Below, in pieces: positions 10,078 to 18,721 of a stretch of DNA of 64,000 nucleotides. The notes beneath the pieces were generated by a model. The model had not been told where the DNA came from, ran no database searches, and saw only the letters and a program-made list of their open reading frames with translations. Source of the stretch: Arthrobacter sp. zg-Y820 (lineage in GTDB: Bacteria > Actinomycetota > Actinomycetes > Actinomycetales > Micrococcaceae); NCBI RefSeq assembly GCF_030142155.1, contig NZ_CP126247.1, positions 2,852,001 through 2,916,000 on the forward strand. Direction: 5' to 3'. The position numbers were made by a program, and so were the translations under genes. Numbering within the stretch: position 1 is the stretch's first letter; each line of letters begins with the position of its first letter.

Positions 10078-11701
10078 AGAAAGGCGGCGGATCGTCGCCG
10101 TAGTCATCCGGATCGTCTGGAGCACTTGGTCCGCCGGCATCATGGGCCGGTGATGGATCAACGCCCGTTGCGTTGCCTCCGCGATTCGCCTGGCCACCAT
10201 TCGCCTTGATGTCTGGTCCCGCCGATATCTCCGACCGACGCTGGCCGCCGTCAACGCCGCAGGTTTCCCGGGACAGGCTCAGTTGCGGTTCCGTCCGGTA
10301 ACACCTGCCGCCCGGTGAGGTCCACTCAATCACCCCGGGACGAGGCTGCCTGGCCTTCCAGAACCCTTCGGTTTTGAACATGTGATGCCGCCGGCACAAA
10401 TGCTCCAAATTGTCATGATCCGTCGGCCCGCCCTGAGCCCAGGGCTTGGTGTGGTCAATCTCGGAAATCACCGCATTGGTCCGGCACCCCGGGAACCGGC
10501 ACGTCCCGTCCCGCACCCGCAGGACCCGCTTTAATCCGTCGGGGACCTTCCGTCGTTTGCCGACCCGCAGGATTTCTTCGGTTTCGGGGTCGCGTTCCAC
10601 CGGTGTCCATTTCGCCGCTTCCCGAGCCATCCGCCGGGCCGTTTCCGGGCTGATCGGCCCGTATCCGTTCAGTTCCGCCGGCTGGTCATCGGCTCCGAAG
10701 AGGGTTTCGGCGTTGATCATCACCAGGATCTCCGTCCGAGCCCTGGGCCCGTGGCCAATCCGGCAGGACCCGGCCCCCTTCCCAGATCCGGCCCCGGTAT
10801 CGGAGTCGGAGCCGGCAGCAGAACCGGACCCCTCACCTTGGATGCTGGCCTTGTTGCCGGAGCCGGAACCCTTACTGCGGCCTTTGCCCGTCTTGCTCTT
10901 CGCACCCGCACCAGTGCCGCCGCTGTCTCCGCCCCTCCGGCCGCTGCCGCCTTTGCCGCGGCCGCCACCACCGTTTCTGTTTCTGCACTCGTCCCCGCAC
11001 TCATGCTCGTGGCCGCCGAGCAAGTCCGTCAGGATATCCGTGCGCAACTGATCCACCGTGCGCGTGTCCCCGGCGGCCCGCTCACCCCGGGCCGCAACAC
11101 TGAGCTGAGTAAAAATGGCCTGGGCTTTCTCGGCCGGCAGTAACGCCGAGAGCCAAGACATCCCGTCCGGCTCCGGCCGCACCCACACCGTCCGCTGCTC
11201 AAACGCCGTCAACTGCCGCTGCACAATGGTCTCCGGATAGTACTGCTCCCGCAACCGGTGAGCCTTCACCCGGAACTGGGTTCTGGTCTGGCCCGCAGCC
11301 AGACCCAGCAACTCCGCCTCGAACCCGGGCAGCTCGCCCGGCACCACTCCCATACACTGCTCCACCAGAGTCTCGACATGCCCGTAACTGATCTGTCCGG
11401 ACTCCAACGCCTTCAGCGTGGCCGTGTTCCTGGTGCAGAGATCACCGGCCTGACTCAGCAACGCCTTTCCGGTACCGGTGGGCACTCCCAGAATGGTTGC
11501 GGCTTCCTCCGCAGCGAGACTGAACGCCATCTCCGCGTCCCGCAACCCGGTAACGGACAGGGTCTCGTCCTCGTAGACGGTCTGCAGCCGGGACAGGACC
11601 CGAGCCTGCTGCGCCTGCACCCACCGCGACAAATGATTGAGCCGGGCCAACACCGTCCCGGTTTGCTCCTCGGTCAGGGACTCCACGTTCTGCAGAACCA
11701 A
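10076..11701 (-). CDS. DUF222/HNH endonuclease domain protein (13E12-like), 5' end apparently frameshifted
   Basis: The open frame gives 541 residues from a TTG. It begins in mid-domain (LVLQNVESLTEEQTGTVLAR), which is unusual for this family. Residues 1-200 form the alpha-helical DUF222 region. A Gly/Ser/Lys-rich low-complexity insert follows (about 225-315), then a C-terminal HNH nuclease motif: CRFPGCRTNAVISEIDHTKP, with NLEHLCRRHHMFK after it. These proteins are abundant in actinobacteria and resemble the 13E12 repeat family of mycobacteria; their role is not established. A likely missing N-terminus is encoded just upstream in another frame (11736-11879). The gene interrupts the secA-hpf block and is bordered by tandem and dispersed repeats, which suggests mobility. 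Whether it is functional is unclear. Confidence 0.85.
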   Translation of the reverse strand: MVLQNVESLTEEQTGTVLARLNHLSRWVQAQQARVLSRLQTVYEDETLSVTGLRDAEMAFSLAAEEAATILGVPTGTGKALLSQAGDLCTRNTATLKALESGQISYGHVETLVEQCMGVVPGELPGFEAELLGLAAGQTRTQFRVKAHRLREQYYPETIVQRQLTAFEQRTVWVRPEPDGMSWLSALLPAEKAQAIFTQLSVAARGERAAGDTRTVDQLRTDILTDLLGGHEHECGDECRNRNGGGGRGKGGSGRRGGDSGGTGAGAKSKTGKGRSKGSGSGNKASIQGEGSGSAAGSDSDTGAGSGKGAGSCRIGHGPRARTEILVMINAETLFGADDQPAELNGYGPISPETARRMAREAAKWTPVERDPETEEILRVGKRRKVPDGLKRVLRVRDGTCRFPGCRTNAVISEIDHTKPWAQGGPTDHDNLEHLCRRHHMFKTEGFWKARQPRPGVIEWTSPGGRCYRTEPQLSLSRETCGVDGGQRRSEISAGPDIKANGGQANRGGNATGVDPSPAHDAGGPSAPDDPDDYGDDPPPF

Positions 11702-11735
11702 AGAGCCGGTAAACCCATCGCGGAAGCCAGCAAGA

Positions 11736-11879
11736 TCAGGGCCCTGCCACCTCAGGCTTCCCAGCCTCCGACCCGGCGCCCTCCGGGTCGGCTACATAGA
11801 CGAACCGGGTGCGCGCCGCAGCCTCATCGCCGGTGCCATCGGCACCGGGAGTCCCGGTCGAAGATCCGTTCTGATCCAT
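11736..11879 (-). pseudogene. Detached 5' fragment of the DUF222/HNH gene (frame +1)
   Basis: An ATG at 11879 with GGAG four bases upstream opens a 47-codon frame starting MDQNGSSTGTPGADGTGDEA, continuing ARTRFVYVADPEGAG and ending at TGA 11736-11738. Removing one C from the GGGCCC run at 11739-11744 joins it smoothly, via GPDLAGFRDGFTGS, to the DUF222 frame at LVLQNVES. The good ribosome-binding site and the protein-like sequence on both sides of the join support a single original gene. Confidence 0.65.
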
Positions 11880-12144
11880 GACTCCAGACTTTCACCCGGC
11901 ACTGACATTTCCGTCTCGGAAAAGGCCCAAAACGACCCCAAACAGGACGATTTGGGGACCCACAAATACCTGTCTTTTTCGACGGACTACCCACGCACCA
12001 CAGCCGATACCTGTGCACGTAGCACGACTGCATCTGTCGGTCACGGCTCCTGCACCCTGCGCGCAGTCGACCCCATCGCACTACTGGCCGGCAGTCGCAC
12101 AGGTTCCCCCGCAATGTTCCGCTCCGGGGCTGGCGTGACTCCAC

Positions 12145-12181
12145 CAGGCAACAGGGGCAACAGAGAGTGGGAACCAGTGCG
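12145..12181 (+). repeat. Dispersed repeat, copy 1 (core AGAGTGGGAACCAGTGCG)
   Basis: CAGGCAACA followed by AGAGTGGGAACCAGTGCG is shared with the complement of 55395-55422. This copy carries an extra nine bases (a GGGGCAACA duplication) between the two parts. It lies about 265 bases upstream of the DUF222/HNH fragment start, in otherwise gene-free DNA. The 12,185-12,240 stretch shows nothing recognisable. Confidence 0.7.
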
Positions 12182-12241
12182 GCGCCGCCCCTAAGAGACT
12201 GGTTTCGCACTGAGGTGAAGGTTCTGCAGCCGAAAACCAGA

Positions 12242-12294
12242 AAGGCCCCCGGGCGGGTGAACTTCTAACAAGTTCTTCCCTGCCCGGAGGCCTT
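12242..12294. terminator. Strong hairpin downstream of hpf
   Basis: AAGGCCCCCGGGCGGGTGAA at 12242 onward pairs with the complementary arm ending GCCCGGAGGCCTT at 12294. AACTT/AAGTT closes the inner stem around the CTAAC loop. There are a few bulges. Read on the minus strand it follows hpf and is succeeded by TCTGGTTTTCGG, a modest U-rich tail. Confidence 0.7.
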
Positions 12295-12317
12295 CCACAA
12301 TAACCTCAACGGTTTCG

Positions 12318-12391
12318 CTCGTGATGCCTGCTGACCGGTCCCTATTCGCACCGGTTCACAGCCGGTGCAGGCTACCTCCGCAGTCCACGAG
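12318..12391 (-). other. Possible structured RNA element in the hpf 3' region
   Basis: Three nested complementary pairs frame this stretch: CTCGTG 12318-12323 with CACGAG 12386-12391, GCCTGC 12326-12331 with GCAGGC 12367-12372, and ACCGGT 12334-12339 with ACCGGT 12350-12355. A competing perfect hairpin, GCACCGG-TTCACAG-CCGGTGC, spans 12348-12368. The element starts six bases after the hpf stop on the minus strand and precedes the terminator hairpin. No known RNA family is recognised. Confidence 0.4.
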
Positions 12392-12396
12392 AGAAC

Positions 12397-13113
12397 CTAC
12401 GCGATCTTTGCTGCCCCTTCCGAAGGCCGGTAGGCCCGCGTTTCATCCCGCAGGTCTTCGGTGCCTTCGGCACAGCGGGAGTCCAAGGTGATGACACCGT
12501 AGGTCCAGCCCCGCCGCCGGTAGACAACGGAGGGGGCTCCGGTAGCAGAATCCACAAACAGGTAGAAGTCGTGGCCGACCAACTCCATGTTGTCCACGGC
12601 GGCGTCAAGGCTCATGGGGGCACCCGGGAAAACCTTGCGCCGGATCAGGACTGGGCTGTCATCTGTGGGTTCTGCGGTATCGGATTCGTCGACCGTCGAT
12701 TCGGCCGCAGCTGCTGCGTTCTCCATCTGCACGTACAGGGGTTCGTCGCTGCTGACCGTATCCAGGTCTGCGGTAGCAACCCGCACGGCGACCGGGGTGT
12801 GCCGGCCGTGGTGGACTTTCCGGCGGTCGCTTGCCCGGCGCAGGCGCTCAATGAGTTTGGCGTAGGCCAGATCAAAGGCTGCAAACTTGTCGCCGGACGT
12901 GGCTTCAGCCCGTACCACCGGACCTCTGCCGATAACGGTAAGTTCCACGGTAAGAGAGCTGTCGGCCTCACGGACGTTGGGCTGCTTGGTGATTCGTGCG
13001 TCTACACGCTGGACCTTGTTCCCAAGGTTCTCCACCTTGGCGATTCGTTCCTCGGCATACTCCCGGAACCGGTCGGATACTGCAACGTTGCGTCCGCTGA
13101 TCATGAATTCCAT
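12397..13113 (-). CDS. hpf: Ribosome hibernation-promoting factor, long form
   Basis: Start ATG 13113 (MEFMISGRNVAVSDRFREYA) follows TTGGAGGGCACC; the longer frame upstream lacks a site. The 238-residue protein has the N-terminal S30AE/YfiA-like domain (about residues 1-105), which binds the 30S decoding region. A variable acidic linker follows, then the C-terminal dimerisation domain (about 175-235) containing KVFPGAPMSLDAAVDNMELV, GHDFYLFVDSATG and VVYRRRGWTYGVITL. Long HPF drives 100S ribosome dimers in stationary phase. It sits between comF and the DUF222 insertion, upstream of secA as in mycobacteria (Rv3241c/Rv3240c). A structured 3' region and a hairpin terminate it. Confidence 0.96.
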   Translation of the reverse strand: MEFMISGRNVAVSDRFREYAEERIAKVENLGNKVQRVDARITKQPNVREADSSLTVELTVIGRGPVVRAEATSGDKFAAFDLAYAKLIERLRRASDRRKVHHGRHTPVAVRVATADLDTVSSDEPLYVQMENAAAAAESTVDESDTAEPTDDSPVLIRRKVFPGAPMSLDAAVDNMELVGHDFYLFVDSATGAPSVVYRRRGWTYGVITLDSRCAEGTEDLRDETRAYRPSEGAAKIA

Positions 13114-13283
13114 GGTGCCCTCCAATAGATTTCGGTGACACAGCAACGGCCGCTGCCAAAACCTCTGCGACCGCTGCCGCAGGAAAGCTCCTCTTCTTGA
13201 AGCTGTCCATACCAACACGTTAGATCACCCAACAGCGTTATTCACCTTCGGACATTCCGATTACCTGACCTGTTCGGCTTGGA

Positions 13284-14168
13284 CTAGGCTCCTCCTTTGG
13301 TGTTATTTGCGTCACTTGCCGGAGCCGCTGTTGCAGCTATCACCGCGGCCCCTTCAACCCTTGCTCCGGCCGCCCTCAGCGCGCGGGCGGCCTCGGCGAT
13401 AGTGGAGCCGGTGGTCAGCACGTCATCGACCACGAGGGTGCGGATCCCGGCCAGTGAGCCCGGATTCCCGGCCGTCATAGTTCCGTAAACATTGGTCCGG
13501 CGCCCTCTCCGCCCGAGGTTCTTCTGGCTGCTGGAGGCCCGCCCGGAAACTGCGGCGCTCAAAGCTTCGGGATGCAGGCGACTCCGCAGCCCCGCACCTG
13601 ACAGCCGGACAAGCGGCTTCACAGTGGTCTGCGCCGGAAGGAGACCACTGGCCTGAAGAGAGCCAAGGAGCAACCCCAGCGGGCTGTAGCCCCGCCGCTG
13701 CAGCGCACGCCGAGTGCCCGGGACCGGAACCAGGACGAGGCCGCGGCGGCCGGCGTCGGCGGCGGCCTGATGAAGCACGCCTGCCAGCATCGGACGCAGG
13801 ACAGCGGCCAGGTCCGTGTGCCCGTGGTTTTTATAGGCGAGGACGACTCGCGCGAGGCTGCCGGCGTACCGCCCGGCAGCCAGCACCGGCAGCACGCTGT
13901 CCGCCGACGAATCACCGTCCGTTTCGGCACCGGGGAGCAGCTCGGCGGCATCTTGGGCATACCAGGGGTGGGTGCCGCTGCGTCGGACCGCCCGCCGGCA
14001 CCTGGGGCACAGCGAAGAGTCCGCCGCGCCGCAGACAACGCACGACGTCGGCAGCAGCGCCGCTGCCAGCTCCGCCACCGCTGCGCCCATGGCTGCGGGC
14101 AAGGGCTGCAAACGGCAGCGGTCCGCGGCCCTGCCCAGTCCGGACGCTGAGAGATCCACCATGCGCAT
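13284..14168 (-). CDS. ComF family amidophosphoribosyltransferase-like protein
   Basis: About 294 residues if started at ATG 14168; ATG 14162, ATG 14090 and a TTG at 14285 are also possible, and none has a clear ribosome-binding site. An N-terminal zinc-ribbon-like pair of cysteines (CVVCG...CPRC) is followed by the phosphoribosyltransferase fold. LVLVPVPGTRRALQRRGYSP is characteristic of ComF, and the PRPP-binding loop TLVVDDVLTTGSTI lies near the C-terminus. In naturally competent bacteria ComF is needed for DNA uptake. In actinobacteria its function is not established. The position between lpqB and hpf matches Rv3242c. Confidence 0.9.
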   Translation of the reverse strand: MRMVDLSASGLGRAADRCRLQPLPAAMGAAVAELAAALLPTSCVVCGAADSSLCPRCRRAVRRSGTHPWYAQDAAELLPGAETDGDSSADSVLPVLAAGRYAGSLARVVLAYKNHGHTDLAAVLRPMLAGVLHQAAADAGRRGLVLVPVPGTRRALQRRGYSPLGLLLGSLQASGLLPAQTTVKPLVRLSGAGLRSRLHPEALSAAVSGRASSSQKNLGRRGRRTNVYGTMTAGNPGSLAGIRTLVVDDVLTTGSTIAEAARALRAAGARVEGAAVIAATAAPASDANNTKGGA

Positions 14169-14316
14169 ACGGACAGCATGTCCAACGTCCGGCGCACCGG
14201 CTGCGGATCCGGACCGGCGGTGGACAAATTTCCCGGCACATCCGCCACACCCCCCGCTGTGCAGGAGGAGTGCAGGAGAAGCCAAGGAGAAGTGGAGGAC
14301 GAATCCAGGAGTAGTG

Positions 14317-16080
14317 CTACCCGGGGAACGCCGGATCGGTCAGCCCCTCGCTGACCTGATACCAACTGTTACCCATCCGCTTGAACATCGCCAAGGGCGT
14401 CTGGACATAGATGTCCTGCCCGCCCTTTCCGGCACTCAGGCCGGTAATGCCGGCAAGTCCGGCCAGGGGCTCGGGCCTGGCACCCAACCCCAGGATGATC
14501 GGGGTGACCCGATCATCCTGCGAAGTCTGGACGACGACGATGGAGTCTTCGGTGACCCACTTGGCCCGGTCCACCGGAAGGGTCTCCGGGATGCCGGAGC
14601 CCGGATCACCCGTGACGGCCAGCTCCAGCGGGGTCGTCAAGGTGCGCGGGACGCCGGCGGCGTCCCGCACGACACCGGCCACCAACACCTGGCTGCTGCC
14701 GCCGTGGCTGGTGACCAGCAGGGCGCGTGATCCGTCGCGGGAGATCCGCAGCTCGGAAACGTTGACCTCGGCCAGCCACGGGACGGGCAGGGACAGGACG
14801 TCCTCGGCTCCGCCGCCCGGGGGCAGGGCCAGGATGGTGGCGCCGCCGCCGGCTTGGGAAGCCGTCCACGTCCACTTCCCCGGATCAATGCTGGGGGCCG
14901 TCAGCAAGCTGCCCTCCACGACTCTGCGGACTTCCTGGTTCGGTCCGGTCATGAACAGGGACGATCGGTTTCCGTTCAGGAAGGCGATGGTCGCCAGGTC
15001 CAGTGAGAGGGCAGGGTCTCGGGGCGCGTGCTCGGCAACACTGGGAATCCCCTCGATCGGTTGCGGCTGTCCGTCCTTAATGTAGGCCAGTTCGTTCTGA
15101 TAGGCGCCGATCTGCGTCCCGCCCACCTCGGGGTCTGCCACCGCTTCAACGAGGGCGCTGCTTTCCTTCCCCAGATCCACGGAACGCTGGTTGACGGTCA
15201 TGTTCACCGAGTTCACATTGTTGAGGTTGACCAGGTTCTGATGCAGCTGCAGCGCCATTTGCTGCCGGTTCAGGTCACTGGAATCCTGCAGGACGTCGGC
15301 GGACAGATCGACTGTCGCCGCTCCGGACACCACCGGCACGGCATCCCGGGCCAGTGCGGTGCCGGCCGGAAAGGCACTGCTCACCGCTCCCTGCAGATAC
15401 GGTGCCGGTCCCTCGAGCATGGCTTTGACCACGTTGGCCACGAGCCCGGATTTCTGCGCGAACCAGCGGGTGTCGGGAACCCAGAAGTCGAAGCCGCTCG
15501 AGTAGAAGTAGAGGTTATGGGAGAGGAACAGCAGCGAAAAACTGACCTCCGAGACGATGATGCCGTTGGGCACGGCACTGATTCGCCACTGCCCGTCCAC
15601 CTGTTCCAGGTTGGCGGTCAGCGTTTCGGTGGTGCCCGAGGCCCGGTCCGTCCGGATCCCGCGGTTATCAACCGAACCAACCACTTCGAGCTGGATGGAA
15701 TAGGTGTCACCCTCGGGGGACGGCACGATGTTCGGATCGGCGCCGTAGATCAGCACGCGGTCGGTGGGAATCCAGGTTTCGGCTGCGGCGTCCGTCAGGA
15801 ATTCCCGCGCCACGCTGTAATCGTCGGCGGCACCCGTCCCCGCTGTGATGAATCCCTGCAGAATCTCCCCCGGCGTTTCTCCCCCGTCTTCGCTGGGGCC
15901 GGGCGGCGCGACGGCAAAGCTGTCCACGACCAGGTTCCCGTCACTGTCGGCGGACGCCGTGCCCACCGGACCTGTCGTGGGAATGGAGGAACAGCCGGAA
16001 AGCACCAGCAGCACAGCGGCAACCATAACAATCAGCCGGGAGAACGGACGCGCAGCGGCGGAGTGCGTGCTAGCTGGCAT
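14317..16080 (-). CDS. lpqB: Lipoprotein LpqB, MtrAB-associated
   Basis: Start ATG 16080 (MPASTHSAAARPFSRLIVMV) follows GAGGAGAAG. The 587-residue product has a lipoprotein signal with lipobox LSGC at about residues 30-33, so it should be lipidated and exposed at the outer face of the membrane. A GerMN-like domain follows (about 180-320, with SLLFLSHNLYFYS and ALQLHQNLVNLNNVNSVNMT), then a C-terminal beta-propeller-like half. In mycobacteria LpqB interacts with the MtrB sensor and modulates signalling in cell-envelope homeostasis and division. Its start lies 11 bases inside the mtrB 3' end, so it is co-translated with mtrB. Confidence 0.95.
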   Translation of the reverse strand: MPASTHSAAARPFSRLIVMVAAVLLVLSGCSSIPTTGPVGTASADSDGNLVVDSFAVAPPGPSEDGGETPGEILQGFITAGTGAADDYSVAREFLTDAAAETWIPTDRVLIYGADPNIVPSPEGDTYSIQLEVVGSVDNRGIRTDRASGTTETLTANLEQVDGQWRISAVPNGIIVSEVSFSLLFLSHNLYFYSSGFDFWVPDTRWFAQKSGLVANVVKAMLEGPAPYLQGAVSSAFPAGTALARDAVPVVSGAATVDLSADVLQDSSDLNRQQMALQLHQNLVNLNNVNSVNMTVNQRSVDLGKESSALVEAVADPEVGGTQIGAYQNELAYIKDGQPQPIEGIPSVAEHAPRDPALSLDLATIAFLNGNRSSLFMTGPNQEVRRVVEGSLLTAPSIDPGKWTWTASQAGGGATILALPPGGGAEDVLSLPVPWLAEVNVSELRISRDGSRALLVTSHGGSSQVLVAGVVRDAAGVPRTLTTPLELAVTGDPGSGIPETLPVDRAKWVTEDSIVVVQTSQDDRVTPIILGLGARPEPLAGLAGITGLSAGKGGQDIYVQTPLAMFKRMGNSWYQVSEGLTDPAFPG

Positions 16081-17809
16081 CGGTCTTCTCCTCAACTGGT
16101 GGTGGTGCCGGGGCGGCCAATGCCCGGGTACCCGGTGCGCCGTCGTACGGGGACAGAGGAACGGGCGAATCCGTGAACGGTACCCCATGCCGGCGCGGCA
16201 GCGTGAGCCGGAAGCAGGCGCCGTCCCCCGGGCGCCCCCAGACCTGGAGCAGGCCGCCGTGCAGCAGCGCATCCTCTACGGCGATCGACAGCCCGAGACC
16301 GCTGCCTCCGGTGGTTCGCGCCCGGGCCGGGTCGGCTCGCCAGAAGCGGTCAAACACGCGGGACGCCTCCTCCTCGGTCATGCCGATCCCGTGATCCCGC
16401 ACGGCCACTGCGACGGCGTCCATGTTGGATCCGATGGCAATCTCTATCGGCTCCCCTTCGCCGTGCTCCAGCGCATTAACGACAAGGTTCCGAAGGATCC
16501 GCTCGATGCGCCGCGGGTCCGCGTCAACCATGCAGCTGGTTTCCTTCGAGACGATGGTGACCGTGGAACCGATGTTCAGGGCCAGCGGTTCCGTGGCTTC
16601 GATGACCTCGCGGACCACGGCGAAGATGTCGGTGGGTTCCAGATCGGGGGTGGCCGCACCGGCGTCGAACCTCGAGATTTCCAGCAGGTCAGCGAGCAGC
16701 GCCTGGAAGCGCTCGACCTGGTGGTACAGCAGCTCCGTGGAGCGGCGGCTGATCGGGTCGAACCCGTCGCGAGCGTCGTAGAGCACCTCGGCTGCCATGC
16801 GGACGGTGGTCAGCGGGGTGCGCAGTTCGTGGGAGACATCGGAGACGAAGACCTGCTGCATGCGTGAGAGCTGGGCAAGCTGGGTGATCTGGTCCTGCAG
16901 CGTGGCCGCCATGTGGTTGAAGGAGGCCGCCAGGCGTGCGACGTCGTCCTCGCCCTTGACCACCATGCGTTCCTGGAGCTCGCCGGCAGCCAGCTTCTCG
17001 GAAACCGCTGCGGCATCGCTGACAGCGCCGACGCCGGCCTTCGCGACGATCCACGCGATGGTGCCGATGATCACCATCAGCAGCCCGCCGGCGATCCACA
17101 GGATGCGGTGGATGTCGTCCAGGGTCTGCTGCATGGAGGACAGGTCATAGATGAGGTAGAGCGCGTATTCGGCGCTGTCCGGCGGCAGTGTGACCTTGGT
17201 GCCGAATGCCAGTCCCGGTTCGCCGTGGGCCAGGGCCAGCGGGGACCAGTGGATGGTGTCCTGGTCGCTGTTCACGTCGATGCTCCGGACGGATTCGCTC
17301 AGGACGGAAGGAATGCTGCCGGCAGTGATGCCCTCGCCTAGGGTCTGGGAGACAAACAGGTTCTGTTCCTGGTCCGGCATGGGAGTGAGCAGGTACAGCC
17401 GGCGTGCGTCGGCACCCTGCCCTTCCAGCAGCGAAAGGGTATTCGAGACCAGCCGCTCGGTTCCTTCACGGTCCGTTGCCGCCGTGGTGCGGAAGTTTTC
17501 CTTCGCCGAGTTGAGTCCGGCGGTGGCCTCGGACTGGAACTGGCTCAGACGCTCCTCGTAAAGGGCGTCCGCGATCTGGTGGGATAAGAACGCGCCAACG
17601 CCGGCACAGGCCAGCGTGACCAGCAGCAGCGTGGAGACCACCGTCTTGAACAGCAGGGACCGCCGCCACCGGCGGGCGATCCGCTGAAATGTTGCCCTGC
17701 GCAGGGTGTCGCGGAACCGCTTGAACGTCCGCACCGTTGCAGGCAGGACTTCGGCCGTCAGGGCCGAAGTCCGCGAGCGCCTAGCTCTGGCCCGCTTTGT
17801 AACCGACAC
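16070..17809 (-). CDS. mtrB: Sensor histidine kinase MtrB
   Basis: A 579-residue membrane kinase from a GTG at 17809, which overlaps the mtrA 3' end by 29 bases. Order of domains: a basic N-terminus, TM1 (about 54-75, TVVSTLLLVTLACAGVGAFL), an extracytoplasmic region (about 75-235), TM2 (IAGGLLMVIIGTIAWIVAK) and HAMP. HisKA follows with the phospho-acceptor His in FVSDVSHELRTPLTTVRMAA, then HATPase_c with the N-box ILRNLVVNALEHGEG and G-boxes DHGIGMTEEE and GGSGLGLSIA. All catalytic motifs are intact. MtrB phosphorylates MtrA; in mycobacteria and corynebacteria the pair controls wall hydrolases and osmotic adaptation. The exact start is the least certain point. Confidence 0.96.
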   Translation of the reverse strand: MSVTKRARARRSRTSALTAEVLPATVRTFKRFRDTLRRATFQRIARRWRRSLLFKTVVSTLLLVTLACAGVGAFLSHQIADALYEERLSQFQSEATAGLNSAKENFRTTAATDREGTERLVSNTLSLLEGQGADARRLYLLTPMPDQEQNLFVSQTLGEGITAGSIPSVLSESVRSIDVNSDQDTIHWSPLALAHGEPGLAFGTKVTLPPDSAEYALYLIYDLSSMQQTLDDIHRILWIAGGLLMVIIGTIAWIVAKAGVGAVSDAAAVSEKLAAGELQERMVVKGEDDVARLAASFNHMAATLQDQITQLAQLSRMQQVFVSDVSHELRTPLTTVRMAAEVLYDARDGFDPISRRSTELLYHQVERFQALLADLLEISRFDAGAATPDLEPTDIFAVVREVIEATEPLALNIGSTVTIVSKETSCMVDADPRRIERILRNLVVNALEHGEGEPIEIAIGSNMDAVAVAVRDHGIGMTEEEASRVFDRFWRADPARARTTGGSGLGLSIAVEDALLHGGLLQVWGRPGDGACFRLTLPRRHGVPFTDSPVPLSPYDGAPGTRALAAPAPPPVEEKTDAS

Positions 17810-18458
17810 CGCGCACCGTCAGAACTATTTCGGGTGCTTCGGGGTCGCGCTCGATCTTGGAACGGAGCCGCTGCACATGGACATTGACCAGCCGGGTATC
17901 CGCCGCATGGCGGTAGCCCCACACCTGCTCCAGCAGCATTTCCCGGGTGAACACCTGCCAGGGTTTGCGTGCCAGGGCCACCAGCAGGTCAAATTCCAGC
18001 GGGGTCAGCGAAATGGTATCGGCACCGCGCGAGACCACATGTCCGGCGACGTCGATGGAGACTTCCCCAATGCTGAGGGTCTCAGGAGACTTGGTGTCGC
18101 CGGGACGCAGCCGGGCGCGCACCCGCGCCACAAGCTCGGCGGGCTTGAACGGCTTGGGGACGTAGTCGTCGGCTCCGGATTCCAGCCCGCGCACGACGTC
18201 GGAGGTGTCGGACTTTGCCGTCAGCATGACAATGGGAACATCGGACTCGCCGCGGATTTGCCGGCACACCTCGATCCCGTCAATTCCGGGCAGCATGAGG
18301 TCCAACAGGATTAGGTCGGGCTTGGTATTGCGGAAGATCTCCAGTGCCTTGGAACCGTCAGCGCAGAAGACAGGGTCGAACCCGTCGTTGCGGAGCACAA
18401 TGCCGATCATCTCGGCCAGTGCTTCGTCGTCGTCCACGACCAATATGCGTGCCTTCAT
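17781..18458 (-). CDS. mtrA: Response regulator MtrA
   Basis: A 225-residue OmpR-family regulator. The receiver domain (1-115) has the acidic pair DDD at 9-11, phospho-acceptor Asp53 in ILLDLMLPG, Thr80 and Lys102. The C-terminal winged helix (about 130-222) contains TPLEFDLLVALARKPWQVFT and TRLVNVHVQRLRSKIERDPE. The protein is very close in pattern to mycobacterial MtrA, a master regulator of cell division, wall metabolism and chromosome replication genes. It is the first gene of mtrA-mtrB-lpqB, divergent from the following membrane-protein operon. The 260-base gap between them shows no clear strong promoter hexamers on the mtrA side. Confidence 0.97.
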   Translation of the reverse strand: MKARILVVDDDEALAEMIGIVLRNDGFDPVFCADGSKALEIFRNTKPDLILLDLMLPGIDGIEVCRQIRGESDVPIVMLTAKSDTSDVVRGLESGADDYVPKPFKPAELVARVRARLRPGDTKSPETLSIGEVSIDVAGHVVSRGADTISLTPLEFDLLVALARKPWQVFTREMLLEQVWGYRHAADTRLVNVHVQRLRSKIERDPEAPEIVLTVRGVGYKAGQS

Positions 18459-18721
18459 AACTCCCTGTTCCCAGTTGACTGCTCAAGCGGTTCTTCGTTG
18501 CGGTGCCTGTCCTGCCGGCTTCCGGCTGCCCGGGTACTCCGCCGGGCTTCCTGCCAGCTGTTGAGGATGCGAGGCGTCCGGAATGTCCTGAGACACGGCA
18601 ACAGCCGACGATAACCCTCCCATCCTAGAGGACAGAGTTTCCGGTGCTTTCCCCGCGGGACGCCGGGCGACGTCTGGAACTATAGTCGGAGCAGGGCAAA
18701 CAACTCTTTTAGGGGCACACC

